A stretch of DNA of 9,238 bases, from assembly GCA_937874455.1 (NCBI GenBank), contig CALNBE010000146.1:1-9238 (forward strand), given 5' to 3'. Source of the DNA: an uncultured Opitutia bacterium. GTDB lineage: Bacteria > Verrucomicrobiota > Verrucomicrobiia > Opitutales > UBA953. Of this stretch, positions 1-7,099 are shown one piece after another. The translations under genes were made by a program, and so were the position numbers. The first letter of the stretch is position 1. The number at the start of each line of letters is the position of its first letter. The notes below the pieces were generated by a model. It searched no databases, was not told where the DNA came from, and worked only from the letters and a program-made list of their open reading frames with translations.

Positions 1-1461
1 GGCCATGTCCTGGAGGGTAAGGGCGAGATCGGTGTAGTCGTCGCGGGCGGCGTCGGGAATTTTGGCGAGAATTTTCTCCGCGTTGAGCGCGGCGACCAGC
101 GGGACGTGGCGGGCGCGGGCCTCCTTGCGAATTTGCTCCAGCAGCCGCTCGGCGGTTTTCGGACCGACCTTGGGCAGGAGGCACATTAGCCGGGTGAAGG
201 CGACGGTGTCGTTGGGATTGTGGAGGAACCGGAGCTGGGCGACAAAGTCGCGGATGTGGGCCTGTTCGAAGAAACGGACGCCGCTGGTGATGACAAACGG
301 GACGCCGTGGCGGGTCAGCTCCATTTGCAGTTCCATCGCCTGGTAGTGGGCGCGGTAGAGCACGGTGATGTCGCGCAGCTCGCGGCCCTCGTCGAGCAGC
401 CCCTTGAGGCGGCGGATGACGAAGAGCGCCTGCTCGGTCGCGTCCATGGTCGGGACGAGGTAGGGCTTGGGGCCGTCGGGTTTGACCGGGCGGAGGGTTT
501 TGGAGAAACCGATGCCGTCGGTTTGGTGGGCGAGAATGCCGTTGGCGAAGTCGAGGATCTGGGGCGTGGAGCGGTAGTTGATCTCGATCTTGTGGACCGT
601 GGCGCCGGGGTGGCGGGACTCGAAGTCGGCGATGTTGGCGAACTCGGCCCCGCGCCAAGTGTAAATGCACTGGGCATCGTCACCCACGGCCATCACCTGG
701 TGACGGTCGGCGAGGAGATCGACGATGGCGGACTGGAGTTTGTTGGTGTCCTGAAACTCATCGACGAGGATGTAGCGGAAACGCTGTTGGTAGGTGGCGC
801 GCACCTCGGGCTGGGAGCGGAGCAAATCGAGCCAGAGTTCGAGCAAGTCGTCGTAATCGCAGACCGCCTGGTCGCGCTTGGCCAGGCGGTATTTTTCGGC
901 GAAGCCGGGGAGTTTTTGCAGGGACTCGTCCTTGAGCCAGGGGAAGCGGCGGGCGAAAACCTCGTCGAGCGGCAGCAGGGTGTTGCGGGCGTAGCTGATG
1001 GCGTCGAGGATGACGCGCGGCTTGGGGTGGTCCTTGTTTTTGACGAAGGCGCTGTCGTGGCTTTTGACGGTTTCGTTGAAGAGCGAGTCGGCGTCGCCCG
1101 CGTCGAGGATGGTGAAGTTGCGGTCGAGGTTGATGAGTGGCGCGTGAGAGCGGAGGATGCGCTGGCCGATGCTGTGGAAGGTGCCGCCCCAGAAGTGGGT
1201 GCGGGGGACGCCGGTGAGGTCCTCGACGCGGGTGAGCATTTCCTTTGCGGCCTTGTTGGTGAAGGTCAGGAGGAGGATTTCCCATGGGCGGACGCCCTGT
1301 TCGAGGAGGTAGGCGACGCGATAGGTGAGGGTGCGGGTCTTGCCGGAACCCGCGCCGGCGAGGACCAAGGCGGGCCCGTCGCCCGCGGTGACGGCGCGGT
1401 ATTGGTCTTCGTTGAGGGCCGCGGCGAAGTCGATGGGCGGCATGCCGGACAGGCTGTGCAT
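1..1461 (-). CDS. UvrD/PcrA/Rep-family ATP-dependent DNA helicase (superfamily 1A), C-terminal part beyond window
   Basis: Predicted 3'-5' DNA helicase that unwinds duplex DNA with ATP during repair or replication restart. The frame is open from an ATG at 1461 to the left edge, giving 487 residues of a protein usually about 650-780 long. Visible in order: Q-motif (LNEDQYRAV, Q20), Walker A GAGSGKT (36-42), motif Ia TFTNKAA, Walker B DEFQDTN (234-240), motif III VGDDAQCIYTWRGA, motif IV INYRST (near 294-299), and the 2B-domain signature FFEQAHIRDF. Motifs V and VI are not reached. An in-frame ATG six codons later (1443) is an alternative start; neither has a Shine-Dalgarno sequence. A terminator between M42 and this gene suggests its own promoter, which I could not identify. 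UvrD, PcrA and Rep cannot be told apart from this portion, so no symbol is given. Confidence 0.95.
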   Translation of the reverse strand, partial: MHSLSGMPPIDFAAALNEDQYRAVTAGDGPALVLAGAGSGKTRTLTYRVAYLLEQGVRPWEILLLTFTNKAAKEMLTRVEDLTGVPRTHFWGGTFHSIGQRILRSHAPLINLDRNFTILDAGDADSLFNETVKSHDSAFVKNKDHPKPRVILDAISYARNTLLPLDEVFARRFPWLKDESLQKLPGFAEKYRLAKRDQAVCDYDDLLELWLDLLRSQPEVRATYQQRFRYILVDEFQDTNKLQSAIVDLLADRHQVMAVGDDAQCIYTWRGAEFANIADFESRHPGATVHKIEINYRSTPQILDFANGILAHQTDGIGFSKTLRPVKPDGPKPYLVPTMDATEQALFVIRRLKGLLDEGRELRDITVLYRAHYQAMELQMELTRHGVPFVITSGVRFFEQAHIRDFVAQLRFLHNPNDTVAFTRLMCLLPKVGPKTAERLLEQIRKEARARHVPLVAALNAEKILAKIPDAARDDYTDLALTLQDMA

Positions 1462-1540
1462 GGGGAAAACGGGCTAAGCGGCGGCGCGGGAGCCGCAACG
1501 GAAAAGTGTTTTTTCCGGCGCGGAGGAAAACGGGCGGCAA

Positions 1541-1574
1541 AGAAAAATCCCCGTTGCGCAAGGCGGCGGGGATT
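1541..1574 (-). terminator. Rho-independent terminator after the M42 peptidase gene
   Basis: On the minus strand, AATCCCCG (1574-1567) pairs with CGGGGATT (1553-1546) across a 13-base loop. The 3' arm runs into TTTTTCTTT, a U-tract. It lies 28 bases after the TAA of the M42 gene and before the helicase start, so it should separate those two transcription units. Confidence 0.75.
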
Positions 1575-1588
1575 GGGCGCGGAGGAAA
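1575..1588 (-). repeat. 14-mer copy 1 after the M42 stop codon
   Basis: Plus-strand GGGCGCGGAGGAAA, identical to 2733-2746. It begins 14 bases after the M42 stop codon in the direction of transcription. On the sense strand it reads TTTCCTCCGCGCCC and is preceded by AGGAAAT, so AGGAA/TTCCT can form a small hairpin. It is one of 13 plus-strand GGAGGAAA sites. Function unknown. Confidence 0.5.
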
Positions 1589-1602
1589 ATTTCCTTTGCG
1601 GC

Positions 1603-2688
1603 TTACCAGTGGAAGTTTTCGCCCGGCTTGAGGCTTTCGGTGAAGCCGACCAGCAGTTGGACGCATTGTTCAACCACGGCCAGATCGACGATTTCGCCCG
1701 GCGTGTGCATGTAGCGCAGCGGCAGGGAAAGGAGCCCGCAGGCGACGCCGCCGTTGGCCATCTGGATGGCGCGGGCGTCGGTGCCGGTCGGGCGCGGGGC
1801 GGCTTCGATTTGGTAGGGGATTTTGAGTTTTTCGGCGCCCTCGACCAGGCGGTCGAAGACGAGCGGGTTGATGTTCGGGCCGCGGGCGATGACCGGGCCG
1901 CCGCTCAGCGTGTTGCGTCCGAATTTGCGGTTGTCGGCGTCGGGGTGGTCGGTGGCGTGGCAGACATCGACGGTGATGGAGACCGTCGGGTTTTGCCCTT
2001 GGGCGGCGACTTGGGCGCCGCGGGTGCCGATTTCCTCTTGGGTGGTGGCGACGGAGATGACCTTGGCGGCGAGTTTCTTCACCTGGGTCAGGCGGCGGAA
2101 AGCCTCCATGACGATGTAGCAGCCGCCCTTGTCGTCGAAGGCGCGGGCGACGGCGACGGAGCCGCGGAGCATTTCAAAGCCGACGTTGTAAACGGCCGGG
2201 TCGCCGATGCGGACAATTTCCTCTGCTTCGGCGCGGCTGGTGACGCCGATGTCGAGCCACATCTCGTGGCGTTCGGGGACTTTTTTCCGGTCCTCGGGGG
2301 ACATCAGATGGACGGCGCGTTTGCCGGTGATGCCGAGCACCGGGCCGTTTTTGGTGAGAATGCTGACGCGGCGGCCAGAGGGAATGATCAGGTCATGGCC
2401 GCCGAGGAATTCGAAGTAGAGGAAGCCCTTGTCGTCGATGTAGGAAATGATGAGCGCGATCTCGTCGATGTGGCCGGCGAAGAGGACGGACGGGTCGCCC
2501 TTGGGATTGTGGACGGCGATGCGGTTGCCGATGGCGTCCTTGCTGTAGCTGGCGGCGACGGGCTTGATATACTGGTCAACGACGGCTTGGGCCGCGAACT
2601 CGTGTCCGGTCGGCGATTTGGCTTCGAGCAGGTCCACGAGGAATTGCGGGGCAGCGTAGGGTTGGGCTGGGTTGTTTTTCTTGGCCAT
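1603..2688 (-). CDS. M42-family metallopeptidase (glutamyl/aminopeptidase, 'cellulase M' type)
   Basis: Cytosolic dinuclear-metal exopeptidase predicted to remove N-terminal residues from peptides; M42 enzymes commonly form large tetrahedral dodecamers. The 361 residues match the usual family length (about 340-370). Expected metal and catalytic residues are in place: H73 and D75 in AGHIDEIAL, D185/D186 in AFDDKGG, the glutamate pair E218-E219 in TTQEEIGTRG, D241 in VDVCHATD, and H328 in RYMHTPGE. The substrate-side segment RPTGTDA (300-305) is also typical. There is no signal peptide. It starts 61 bp after the ACT-domain gene on the same strand, so co-transcription is plausible, and it ends at an intrinsic terminator. 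No Shine-Dalgarno sequence precedes the ATG. The family is clear; substrate preference (Glu, Leu, Lys or other) cannot be read from sequence. Endoglucanase labels for this family are historical and unlikely to be the real activity. Confidence 0.95.
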   Translation of the reverse strand: MAKKNNPAQPYAAPQFLVDLLEAKSPTGHEFAAQAVVDQYIKPVAASYSKDAIGNRIAVHNPKGDPSVLFAGHIDEIALIISYIDDKGFLYFEFLGGHDLIIPSGRRVSILTKNGPVLGITGKRAVHLMSPEDRKKVPERHEMWLDIGVTSRAEAEEIVRIGDPAVYNVGFEMLRGSVAVARAFDDKGGCYIVMEAFRRLTQVKKLAAKVISVATTQEEIGTRGAQVAAQGQNPTVSITVDVCHATDHPDADNRKFGRNTLSGGPVIARGPNINPLVFDRLVEGAEKLKIPYQIEAAPRPTGTDARAIQMANGGVACGLLSLPLRYMHTPGEIVDLAVVEQCVQLLVGFTESLKPGENFHW

Positions 2689-2732
2689 GATGTGTTTTGA
2701 GAAAAAGTGAGTTGCGAAGCAAAAAGGATGCC

Positions 2733-2746
2733 GGGCGCGGAGGAAA
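2733..2746 (-). repeat. 14-mer copy 2 after the ACT-domain gene stop codon
   Basis: Second exact copy of GGGCGCGGAGGAAA, beginning 3 bases after the ACT-gene stop codon and reading TTTCCTCCGCGCCC on the sense strand. It occupies part of the 61-bp spacer between the ACT and M42 genes. No terminator with a U-tract is visible in this spacer, which fits read-through into M42. Function unknown. Confidence 0.5.
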
Positions 2747-2749
2747 TTT

Positions 2750-3208
2750 TCAGCGGGCGATGTCGCTTTGGGAGAGCACGGTGATGCCGACGCGGCGGAG
2801 CACCTCGGCGCCCAGATCGTTGTCCTCGACGCGCAGGACGATCCCGCATTTGTTTTGGGCCGGGGCGATGAAGGAGTAGAGGTAGTGGATGTTGATTTCG
2901 GCCTGCATCAGGGTGGAGGTGATTTTTTTGAGATCATGTTCACCGAAAATTTCGACGCAGAGGACGGGCACGGTGTCGTGGGCGAAGAAGCGCTCGTTGA
3001 GAATTTGCTCCGCGATCTCGGGGTAATTGACCACGATGCGGATGACCGCGCTGTCGGTGTTGTCGATGACGGACATCGCCAGGAGGTGCACATCGCGCTG
3101 GGCGAGCGCCTGGGTCAGCTCGTTGAGGCGCCCCACCTTGTTTTCGGAGAAAATGGAGAACTGGCGGATATCCTCGGCACCGGGCGGACGAATGGTTTTG
3201 AGCGGCAT
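2750..3208 (-). CDS. Small protein of two tandem ACT domains (amino-acid-binding type)
   Basis: A 152-residue protein made of two ACT-like units. The first begins near residue 16 (FSIFSENKVGRLNELTQAL) and ends with the strand VIRIVV. The second begins near residue 85 (VEIFGEHDLKKITSTLM) and ends near LRVEDND. ACT domains bind amino acids or similar small ligands and normally regulate a partner enzyme or act as free-standing sensors. There is no catalytic domain, DNA-binding domain or signal peptide, so it is probably a cytosolic regulator. The partner is unknown: the following gene encodes an M42 peptidase, not an amino-acid biosynthetic enzyme. The gene diverges from copA and lacks a Shine-Dalgarno sequence; the ATG at 3208 gives the natural ACT start. 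Resemblance to acetolactate synthase small subunits is only at the fold level. Confidence 0.85.
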   Translation of the reverse strand: MPLKTIRPPGAEDIRQFSIFSENKVGRLNELTQALAQRDVHLLAMSVIDNTDSAVIRIVVNYPEIAEQILNERFFAHDTVPVLCVEIFGEHDLKKITSTLMQAEINIHYLYSFIAPAQNKCGIVLRVEDNDLGAEVLRRVGITVLSQSDIAR

Positions 3209-3326
3209 GGAGATTTTACGCGTTTTGCGGCGGGTTGTATGGATGCGGAGGAAAAAGGCGAGCGGCGTTTTGCGTCAGGGTGTTTCTTCCCCTTGGCTTT
3301 TGCGGGAAAAGCGACAGGCTGCGGGC
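3209..3326. promoter_or_regulatory. Divergent intergenic region between the ACT gene and copA
   Basis: This 118-bp spacer must hold the start signals for both divergent genes. No convincing sigma70 pair is seen. On the minus strand TAAAAT sits 4-9 bases before the ACT ATG, a -10-like sequence that is close to the codon. On the plus strand TTGGCT (3293-3298) is a weak -35-like hexamer. The 10-mer GCGTTTTGCG occurs twice, at 3220-3229 and 3265-3274, with a related GCTTTTGCGG at 3296-3305; these could be operator half-sites or chance. I see no clear CueR/CsoR-type palindrome. One GGAGGAAA copy lies at 3247-3254. The assignment as regulatory rests on position only. Confidence 0.35.
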
Positions 3327-5540
3327 ATGCACAACGCGGAGGAAATGCCGGAACAGAAACAGCACTTGCGGATTGGCGGGATGAATTGCGCCGGTTGCGT
3401 GAACCGGGTGGAAAAGGCCCTGCGGGCGGTGCCGGGGGTGGCGGAGGCGTCGGTGAATCTGGCGAGCGAGACGGCGACGGTGACGGGCGCGACGGCGCGG
3501 AGCGCATTGGAAAAGGCGGTGGTGGACGCCGGTTATCAAGTGCTCGCGGAGGAAAAGAAAGCGGCGGACGACGCGGAGGCGCGGCGCTGGCGCGGGCAGG
3601 TGGGGCGGCTGATGGGCGCGTTGATTTGCACCGCGCCGCTGGCCCTGCCGATGTTGCTGATGCCTTTTCTCGGAGGAAACACCCCGATGCTGCCCGCGTG
3701 GTGGCAGTGCGCGCTGGCCTCGCTGGTGCAGTTTTACTTTGGTGCCGCGTTTTACTCCGGGGCGTGGAAGGCGGTGCGGTCGGGCACCGGCACGATGGAC
3801 GTGCTGGTGGTGCTGGGCACGAGTGCCGCATACGGCCTCAGTGTTTACAACTGGCTGGCCCCGCGCGAAGGAAATCCCGGGCATTTGTATTTCGAAGCCT
3901 CGGCGATGGTGATCACCCTGGTGCTGCTGGGGAAAACTCTGGAGGCGAAGGCCCGGCGGCGCGCGGTGGAATCGATCCGCCATTTGCAAACCCTGCAGCC
4001 GGAGACCGCGACCGTGCGCGGCGAAGGCGCGGAGGAAATTGTGCCGCTGGCGGCGGTGCGCCCCGGCGACGTGGTGGTGGTGAAACCCGGCGAGCAATTT
4101 CCGGTGGACGGCGAAGTGCTGGAGGGCGTCTCGCAGGCCGATGAGTCGTTGATCACCGGCGAGTCGCTGCCCGTGGTGAAGCATCCCGGCGATCCGGTGG
4201 TGGGCGGCGCGATCAACGGCGAGGGACTGCTGCTGGTGCGGACGACCGCCCTGGGCGCGGAGTCGCGGCTGGCGCGGATCATCCGGATGATCGAGGAGGC
4301 GCAGGGCGCAAAGGCCCCGATCCAGCGGCTGGCGGACCAGGTGAGCGCGGTGTTTGTGCCGGTGGTGCTGGGCATTGCCCTGGCGACCCTGCTCGGCTGG
4401 TGGTTGGGCGGGGGAAATTTTCAAAACGGCCTGCTCAACGCGGTGGCGGTGCTGGTGATCGCCTGCCCCTGCGCGCTTGGTTTGGCGACCCCGGCGGCCA
4501 TCATGGTCGGCACCGGCGTGGGCGCGCGGCTGGGAATTTTGATCAAGGACGCGGAGGCGCTGGAGGTGACGCATCGGGTGGATACGGTGGTGTTTGACAA
4601 GACCGGCACGCTGACCGAAGGAAAACCGGAGCTGGCCGAATGGCGGCCTGCCGCGGAGGAAAAAGGAGACGACGTGCTGGTGCTGGCGGCGGCGTTGCAG
4701 AGCGGCAGCGAACATCCTTTGGCGGACGCGGTGTTGCGGGTGGCGGCGCGGGAAGGAAAACCCATGCTGCCCGTGGCGGCGGTGAAGGTGAAGCCCGGGC
4801 GCGGCGTGGAAGGGCGGGTCGGGGAAAGGAAATTGTTCATGGGCAGCGCGCGCTGGATGGAGGAATCGGGCGTGGATTTGTCCGCGCTGGCGGAGGAAGT
4901 CCGCCGTTGGGCGGGCGAAGGAAAAACAGTGTCGTTTCTGGCGGAGGAAACCCCCGGCGGGGCGGTGTTGCTCGGCGGATTTTCCTTCGGGGACAAACTC
5001 CGGGAGACGGCGCTGGCGGCGGTGGACGCGCTGCAAAAACGCGGCGTGCGGGTGGCGTTGCTCTCGGGCGACCATCCGGAAAGCGTGCGTCGAGTGGCGG
5101 AGGAATTGGGCATCGCGGATTTTCGGGCCGGCGTGCTGCCGGAGGAGAAGGCGGCGGCAGTGACGCGATGGAAGGCGGACGGCGCGGTGGTGGCGATGGT
5201 CGGCGACGGGGTGAATGATTCCCCCGCGCTGGCGGCGGCGGACGTCGGCATGGCGATGGGCGGCGGGACGGATGTGGCGATGCACACGGCCGGAGTGACG
5301 TTGATGCGCAGCGACCCGCTGCTGGTGGCGACCGCGCTGGAACTGTCGCAGCGCACCTGGCGGAAAATCCGGCAGAACCTTTTCTGGGCGTTTTTTTACA
5401 ACGTGGCGGGCATCGGCTTTGCGGCGGCGGGATTGCTCAGTCCCGTGGTGGCAGGCGCGGCGATGGCTTTCAGCAGCGTGAGCGTGGTGACCAACGCGCT
5501 GCTGCTCGGACGCGGGATGAAGCCGGATTCCGCGGAGTAA
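3327..5540 (+). CDS. copA: Copper-exporting P1B-type ATPase (CopA family)
   Basis: Inner-membrane heavy-metal pump, most likely exporting Cu(I) from the cytosol with ATP. The 737 residues include one N-terminal HMA domain (GMNCAGC, C21/C24), two class-specific helices (about 95-114 and 127-150), six core helices (last pair about 684-729), the actuator loop TGES (277-280), the ion-site CPC (380-382), the phosphorylation motif DKTGTLT (D424), the nucleotide-domain SEHPLADA (H463-P464) and GDGVNDSPA (626-634). Copper specificity is inferred from YN in helix 7 (691-692) and MAFSSVSVVTN in helix 8 (from 713), the P1B-1 pattern. The ATG at 3327 puts the HMA domain at residue 13; ATG 3345 is possible, and the longer open frame upstream is only antisense to the ACT gene. 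No copZ chaperone or metal regulator gene is adjacent. Six copies of GGAGGAAA fall inside the gene. Confidence 0.95.
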   Translation: MHNAEEMPEQKQHLRIGGMNCAGCVNRVEKALRAVPGVAEASVNLASETATVTGATARSALEKAVVDAGYQVLAEEKKAADDAEARRWRGQVGRLMGALICTAPLALPMLLMPFLGGNTPMLPAWWQCALASLVQFYFGAAFYSGAWKAVRSGTGTMDVLVVLGTSAAYGLSVYNWLAPREGNPGHLYFEASAMVITLVLLGKTLEAKARRRAVESIRHLQTLQPETATVRGEGAEEIVPLAAVRPGDVVVVKPGEQFPVDGEVLEGVSQADESLITGESLPVVKHPGDPVVGGAINGEGLLLVRTTALGAESRLARIIRMIEEAQGAKAPIQRLADQVSAVFVPVVLGIALATLLGWWLGGGNFQNGLLNAVAVLVIACPCALGLATPAAIMVGTGVGARLGILIKDAEALEVTHRVDTVVFDKTGTLTEGKPELAEWRPAAEEKGDDVLVLAAALQSGSEHPLADAVLRVAAREGKPMLPVAAVKVKPGRGVEGRVGERKLFMGSARWMEESGVDLSALAEEVRRWAGEGKTVSFLAEETPGGAVLLGGFSFGDKLRETALAAVDALQKRGVRVALLSGDHPESVRRVAEELGIADFRAGVLPEEKAAAVTRWKADGAVVAMVGDGVNDSPALAAADVGMAMGGGTDVAMHTAGVTLMRSDPLLVATALELSQRTWRKIRQNLFWAFFYNVAGIGFAAAGLLSPVVAGAAMAFSSVSVVTNALLLGRGMKPDSAE

Positions 5541-5582
5541 TTTCGTTGCGCGGCGGCGGTGTTTTCTCTCACTTCCCGCGCC

Positions 5583-6728
5583 ATGTATATTCCGCCGGAA
5601 ACTCGGAGCCAAATTGATGAAGTCGCGCGACGGACGGCGCGGTTGTGGAAATTTTTGGACGTGCCGACCAAGCAGAAGGAGCTGGCGCAACTGGAGCACC
5701 GGATGAGCGAGCCGGATTTTTGGAACAACCAGCAGGCGGCGCAAAAGGTGATCGGCGAAGGCAACCGGATCAAGGGTTTGGTCAATCCGGTGATCGCGTT
5801 TCAAAGGAAATTGGAGGATTTGAAAACCCTGGCCGAGCTGGTGCAGGAGGCGGAGGACGGCACGGCGGACGCGGAGTTGCAGGAAATCAACGAAACCGCG
5901 CACGCGCTGCTGGCGGAGGTGGATGAATTGGAAATCGCCTCCTTTCTTACCGGGCCGATGGACAAGGCGAACGCCATCATGACCATCAAGGCCGGGGCTG
6001 GCGGCACCGAGGCTTGCGACTGGGCGGACATGCTGTTTCGCATGTACACCCGCTGGGCGGAGGGACGCGGCTACAAGGTGGAGGTGGACGATGTGCAGGA
6101 CGGCGAGGGCGCGGGCATTTCCACCGCGAGTTTTCGCATCGAAGGCCCGAACGCCTACGGCTACGCGAAGGCGGAGCGCGGCGTGCACCGGCTGGTGCGG
6201 ATCAGTCCGTTTGACTCGAACGCCCGGCGGCACACCTCGTTTTGCGCGGTGGACGTGGTGGCGGAACTGGACGACGACGTGAACGTGGAGATCAAGGAGG
6301 AGGATTTGCGGGTCGATGTTTACCGCTCCAGCGGCAAAGGCGGCCAGCACGTGAACAAGACCGAGTCGGCGGTGCGCCTGACCCACTTGCCGACCGGCAT
6401 CGTGGTGGCGTGTCAGCGGGAGCGTTCGCAGCACAAGAATCGCGATGTGGCGATGAAGATTTTGAAGGCGCGGGTGTATGAAAAAATGCAGGACGAAAAG
6501 CGCGCCGAGATGGAAAAGTTTTACGGCGAGAAGGGGGAAATCGGCTGGGGCAACCAGATCCGCTCCTATGTTTTTCAGCCGTACCAAATGGTGAAGGACC
6601 TGCGGACTGGCGTGGAAACGGGCAACGTGAACGGCGTGATGGACGGCGAAATCGACCCCTTCATCAGCGCTTGGCTGCGGGCCGGCGGGCCGCGGCAGCG
6701 CAACAAGGACATCAAGATTGAGGATTAA
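5583..6728 (+). CDS. prfB: Peptide chain release factor 2 (RF2), encoded without programmed frameshift
   Basis: Class I release factor that recognises UGA and UAA in the ribosomal A site and triggers hydrolysis of peptidyl-tRNA. The 381 residues carry the RF2 discriminator SPF (208-210, in RISPFDSNARRHTSF) and the catalytic GGQ (253-255, in SSGKGGQHVNKTESAV), followed by RSQHKN, GWGNQIRSYV and KDLRTGVET. Numbering is close to E. coli RF2, where GGQ is 250-252. The E. coli autoregulatory +1 site (CTT TGA C) aligns with TTT TTG GAC in WKFLD (near 5650), so there is no in-frame UGA and the protein is read straight through. I chose ATG 5583 (MYIPPETRSQ) over a GTG eight codons upstream because the family N-terminus is short. 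There is no Shine-Dalgarno sequence. It follows copA by 42 bp without a visible terminator, and the Dabb gene follows 4 bp later. Confidence 0.95.
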   Translation: MYIPPETRSQIDEVARRTARLWKFLDVPTKQKELAQLEHRMSEPDFWNNQQAAQKVIGEGNRIKGLVNPVIAFQRKLEDLKTLAELVQEAEDGTADAELQEINETAHALLAEVDELEIASFLTGPMDKANAIMTIKAGAGGTEACDWADMLFRMYTRWAEGRGYKVEVDDVQDGEGAGISTASFRIEGPNAYGYAKAERGVHRLVRISPFDSNARRHTSFCAVDVVAELDDDVNVEIKEEDLRVDVYRSSGKGGQHVNKTESAVRLTHLPTGIVVACQRERSQHKNRDVAMKILKARVYEKMQDEKRAEMEKFYGEKGEIGWGNQIRSYVFQPYQMVKDLRTGVETGNVNGVMDGEIDPFISAWLRAGGPRQRNKDIKIED

Positions 6729-6732
6729 GCGC

Positions 6733-7047
6733 ATGTTGCGGCACATTGTTTTTTTTAGCGCCAAGCCCGGCGTCGCCCCGGAGGAAATCCGGGACGGATT
6801 GTTGCAACTGGCGGCAATCCCCGGAGCGACCAGCTTCGAGGTGGTGTTGAACACCAAGCAGGACCTGTTCGCCAACGAAGTGGACGTGGTGGTGTACGCG
6901 GAGTTTCCCGACGCGGAGACGCTGGCGGCCTACAAGGCTCATCCGGTGTACGCGGAGTGCGTGCAGGTGGTCAAACCCTTGCGGGAGTTGCGTTTCTCCG
7001 TGGACATCCCGGCGGGAAGCAGCCGGGGCGGGGGAAAAGAAAATTGA
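6733..7047 (+). CDS. Dabb-domain protein (stress-responsive alpha/beta-barrel family)
   Basis: A 104-residue protein fitting the Dabb (dimeric alpha/beta barrel) family. It opens with MLRHIVFFSAKPGV, the family's usual first strand with its histidine, then PEEIRDGLLQLAAIPG, and ends with the characteristic YKAHPVYAECVQVVKPL helix (around 75-91). Members form small ferredoxin-like dimers of mostly unknown function in bacteria; some relatives bind or cyclise small molecules. No signal peptide is seen. It begins 4 bp after the prfB TAA, indicating one transcript. GAGG at 6720-6723, inside the last prfB codons, is the only passable Shine-Dalgarno sequence before any start here. The last ~15 residues (AGSSRGGGKEN) look disordered. 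A functional link to RF2 is not implied by the pairing. Confidence 0.85.
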   Translation: MLRHIVFFSAKPGVAPEEIRDGLLQLAAIPGATSFEVVLNTKQDLFANEVDVVVYAEFPDAETLAAYKAHPVYAECVQVVKPLRELRFSVDIPAGSSRGGGKEN

Positions 7048-7099
7048 ACTTGTTCCCGAAATCGCTGTCTGTTGGCCTGAACCAAACAAGAATTTTACC

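Noticed and set aside
220..2700. An 826-codon plus-strand open frame opposite the helicase and M42 genes
   Set aside because: It is antisense to two well-identified genes, crosses their spacer, and its product is a low-complexity run of Gly/Val/Asp/Glu typical of the complement of GC-rich codons.
3027..3326. Extension of copA 100 codons upstream
   Set aside because: That segment is antisense to the ACT gene and has no membrane or metal-binding sequence. The HMA domain starts shortly after ATG 3327.
2768..4144. A 458-codon plus-strand frame across the ACT gene and the start of copA
   Set aside because: It is out of frame with copA and antisense to the ACT gene; no recognisable domain.
5559..5582. 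GTG start for prfB eight codons upstream
   Set aside because: The extra residues (MFSLTSRA) add nothing alignable to RF2, there is no ribosome site, and ATG 5583 gives a normal length.
3216..6875. A 1219-codon minus-strand open frame opposite copA and prfB
   Set aside because: Its composition (Arg/His/Gln/Pro-rich) reflects the complement of third-position G/C in the real genes, and it spans two unrelated genes. Long antisense frames are expected here.
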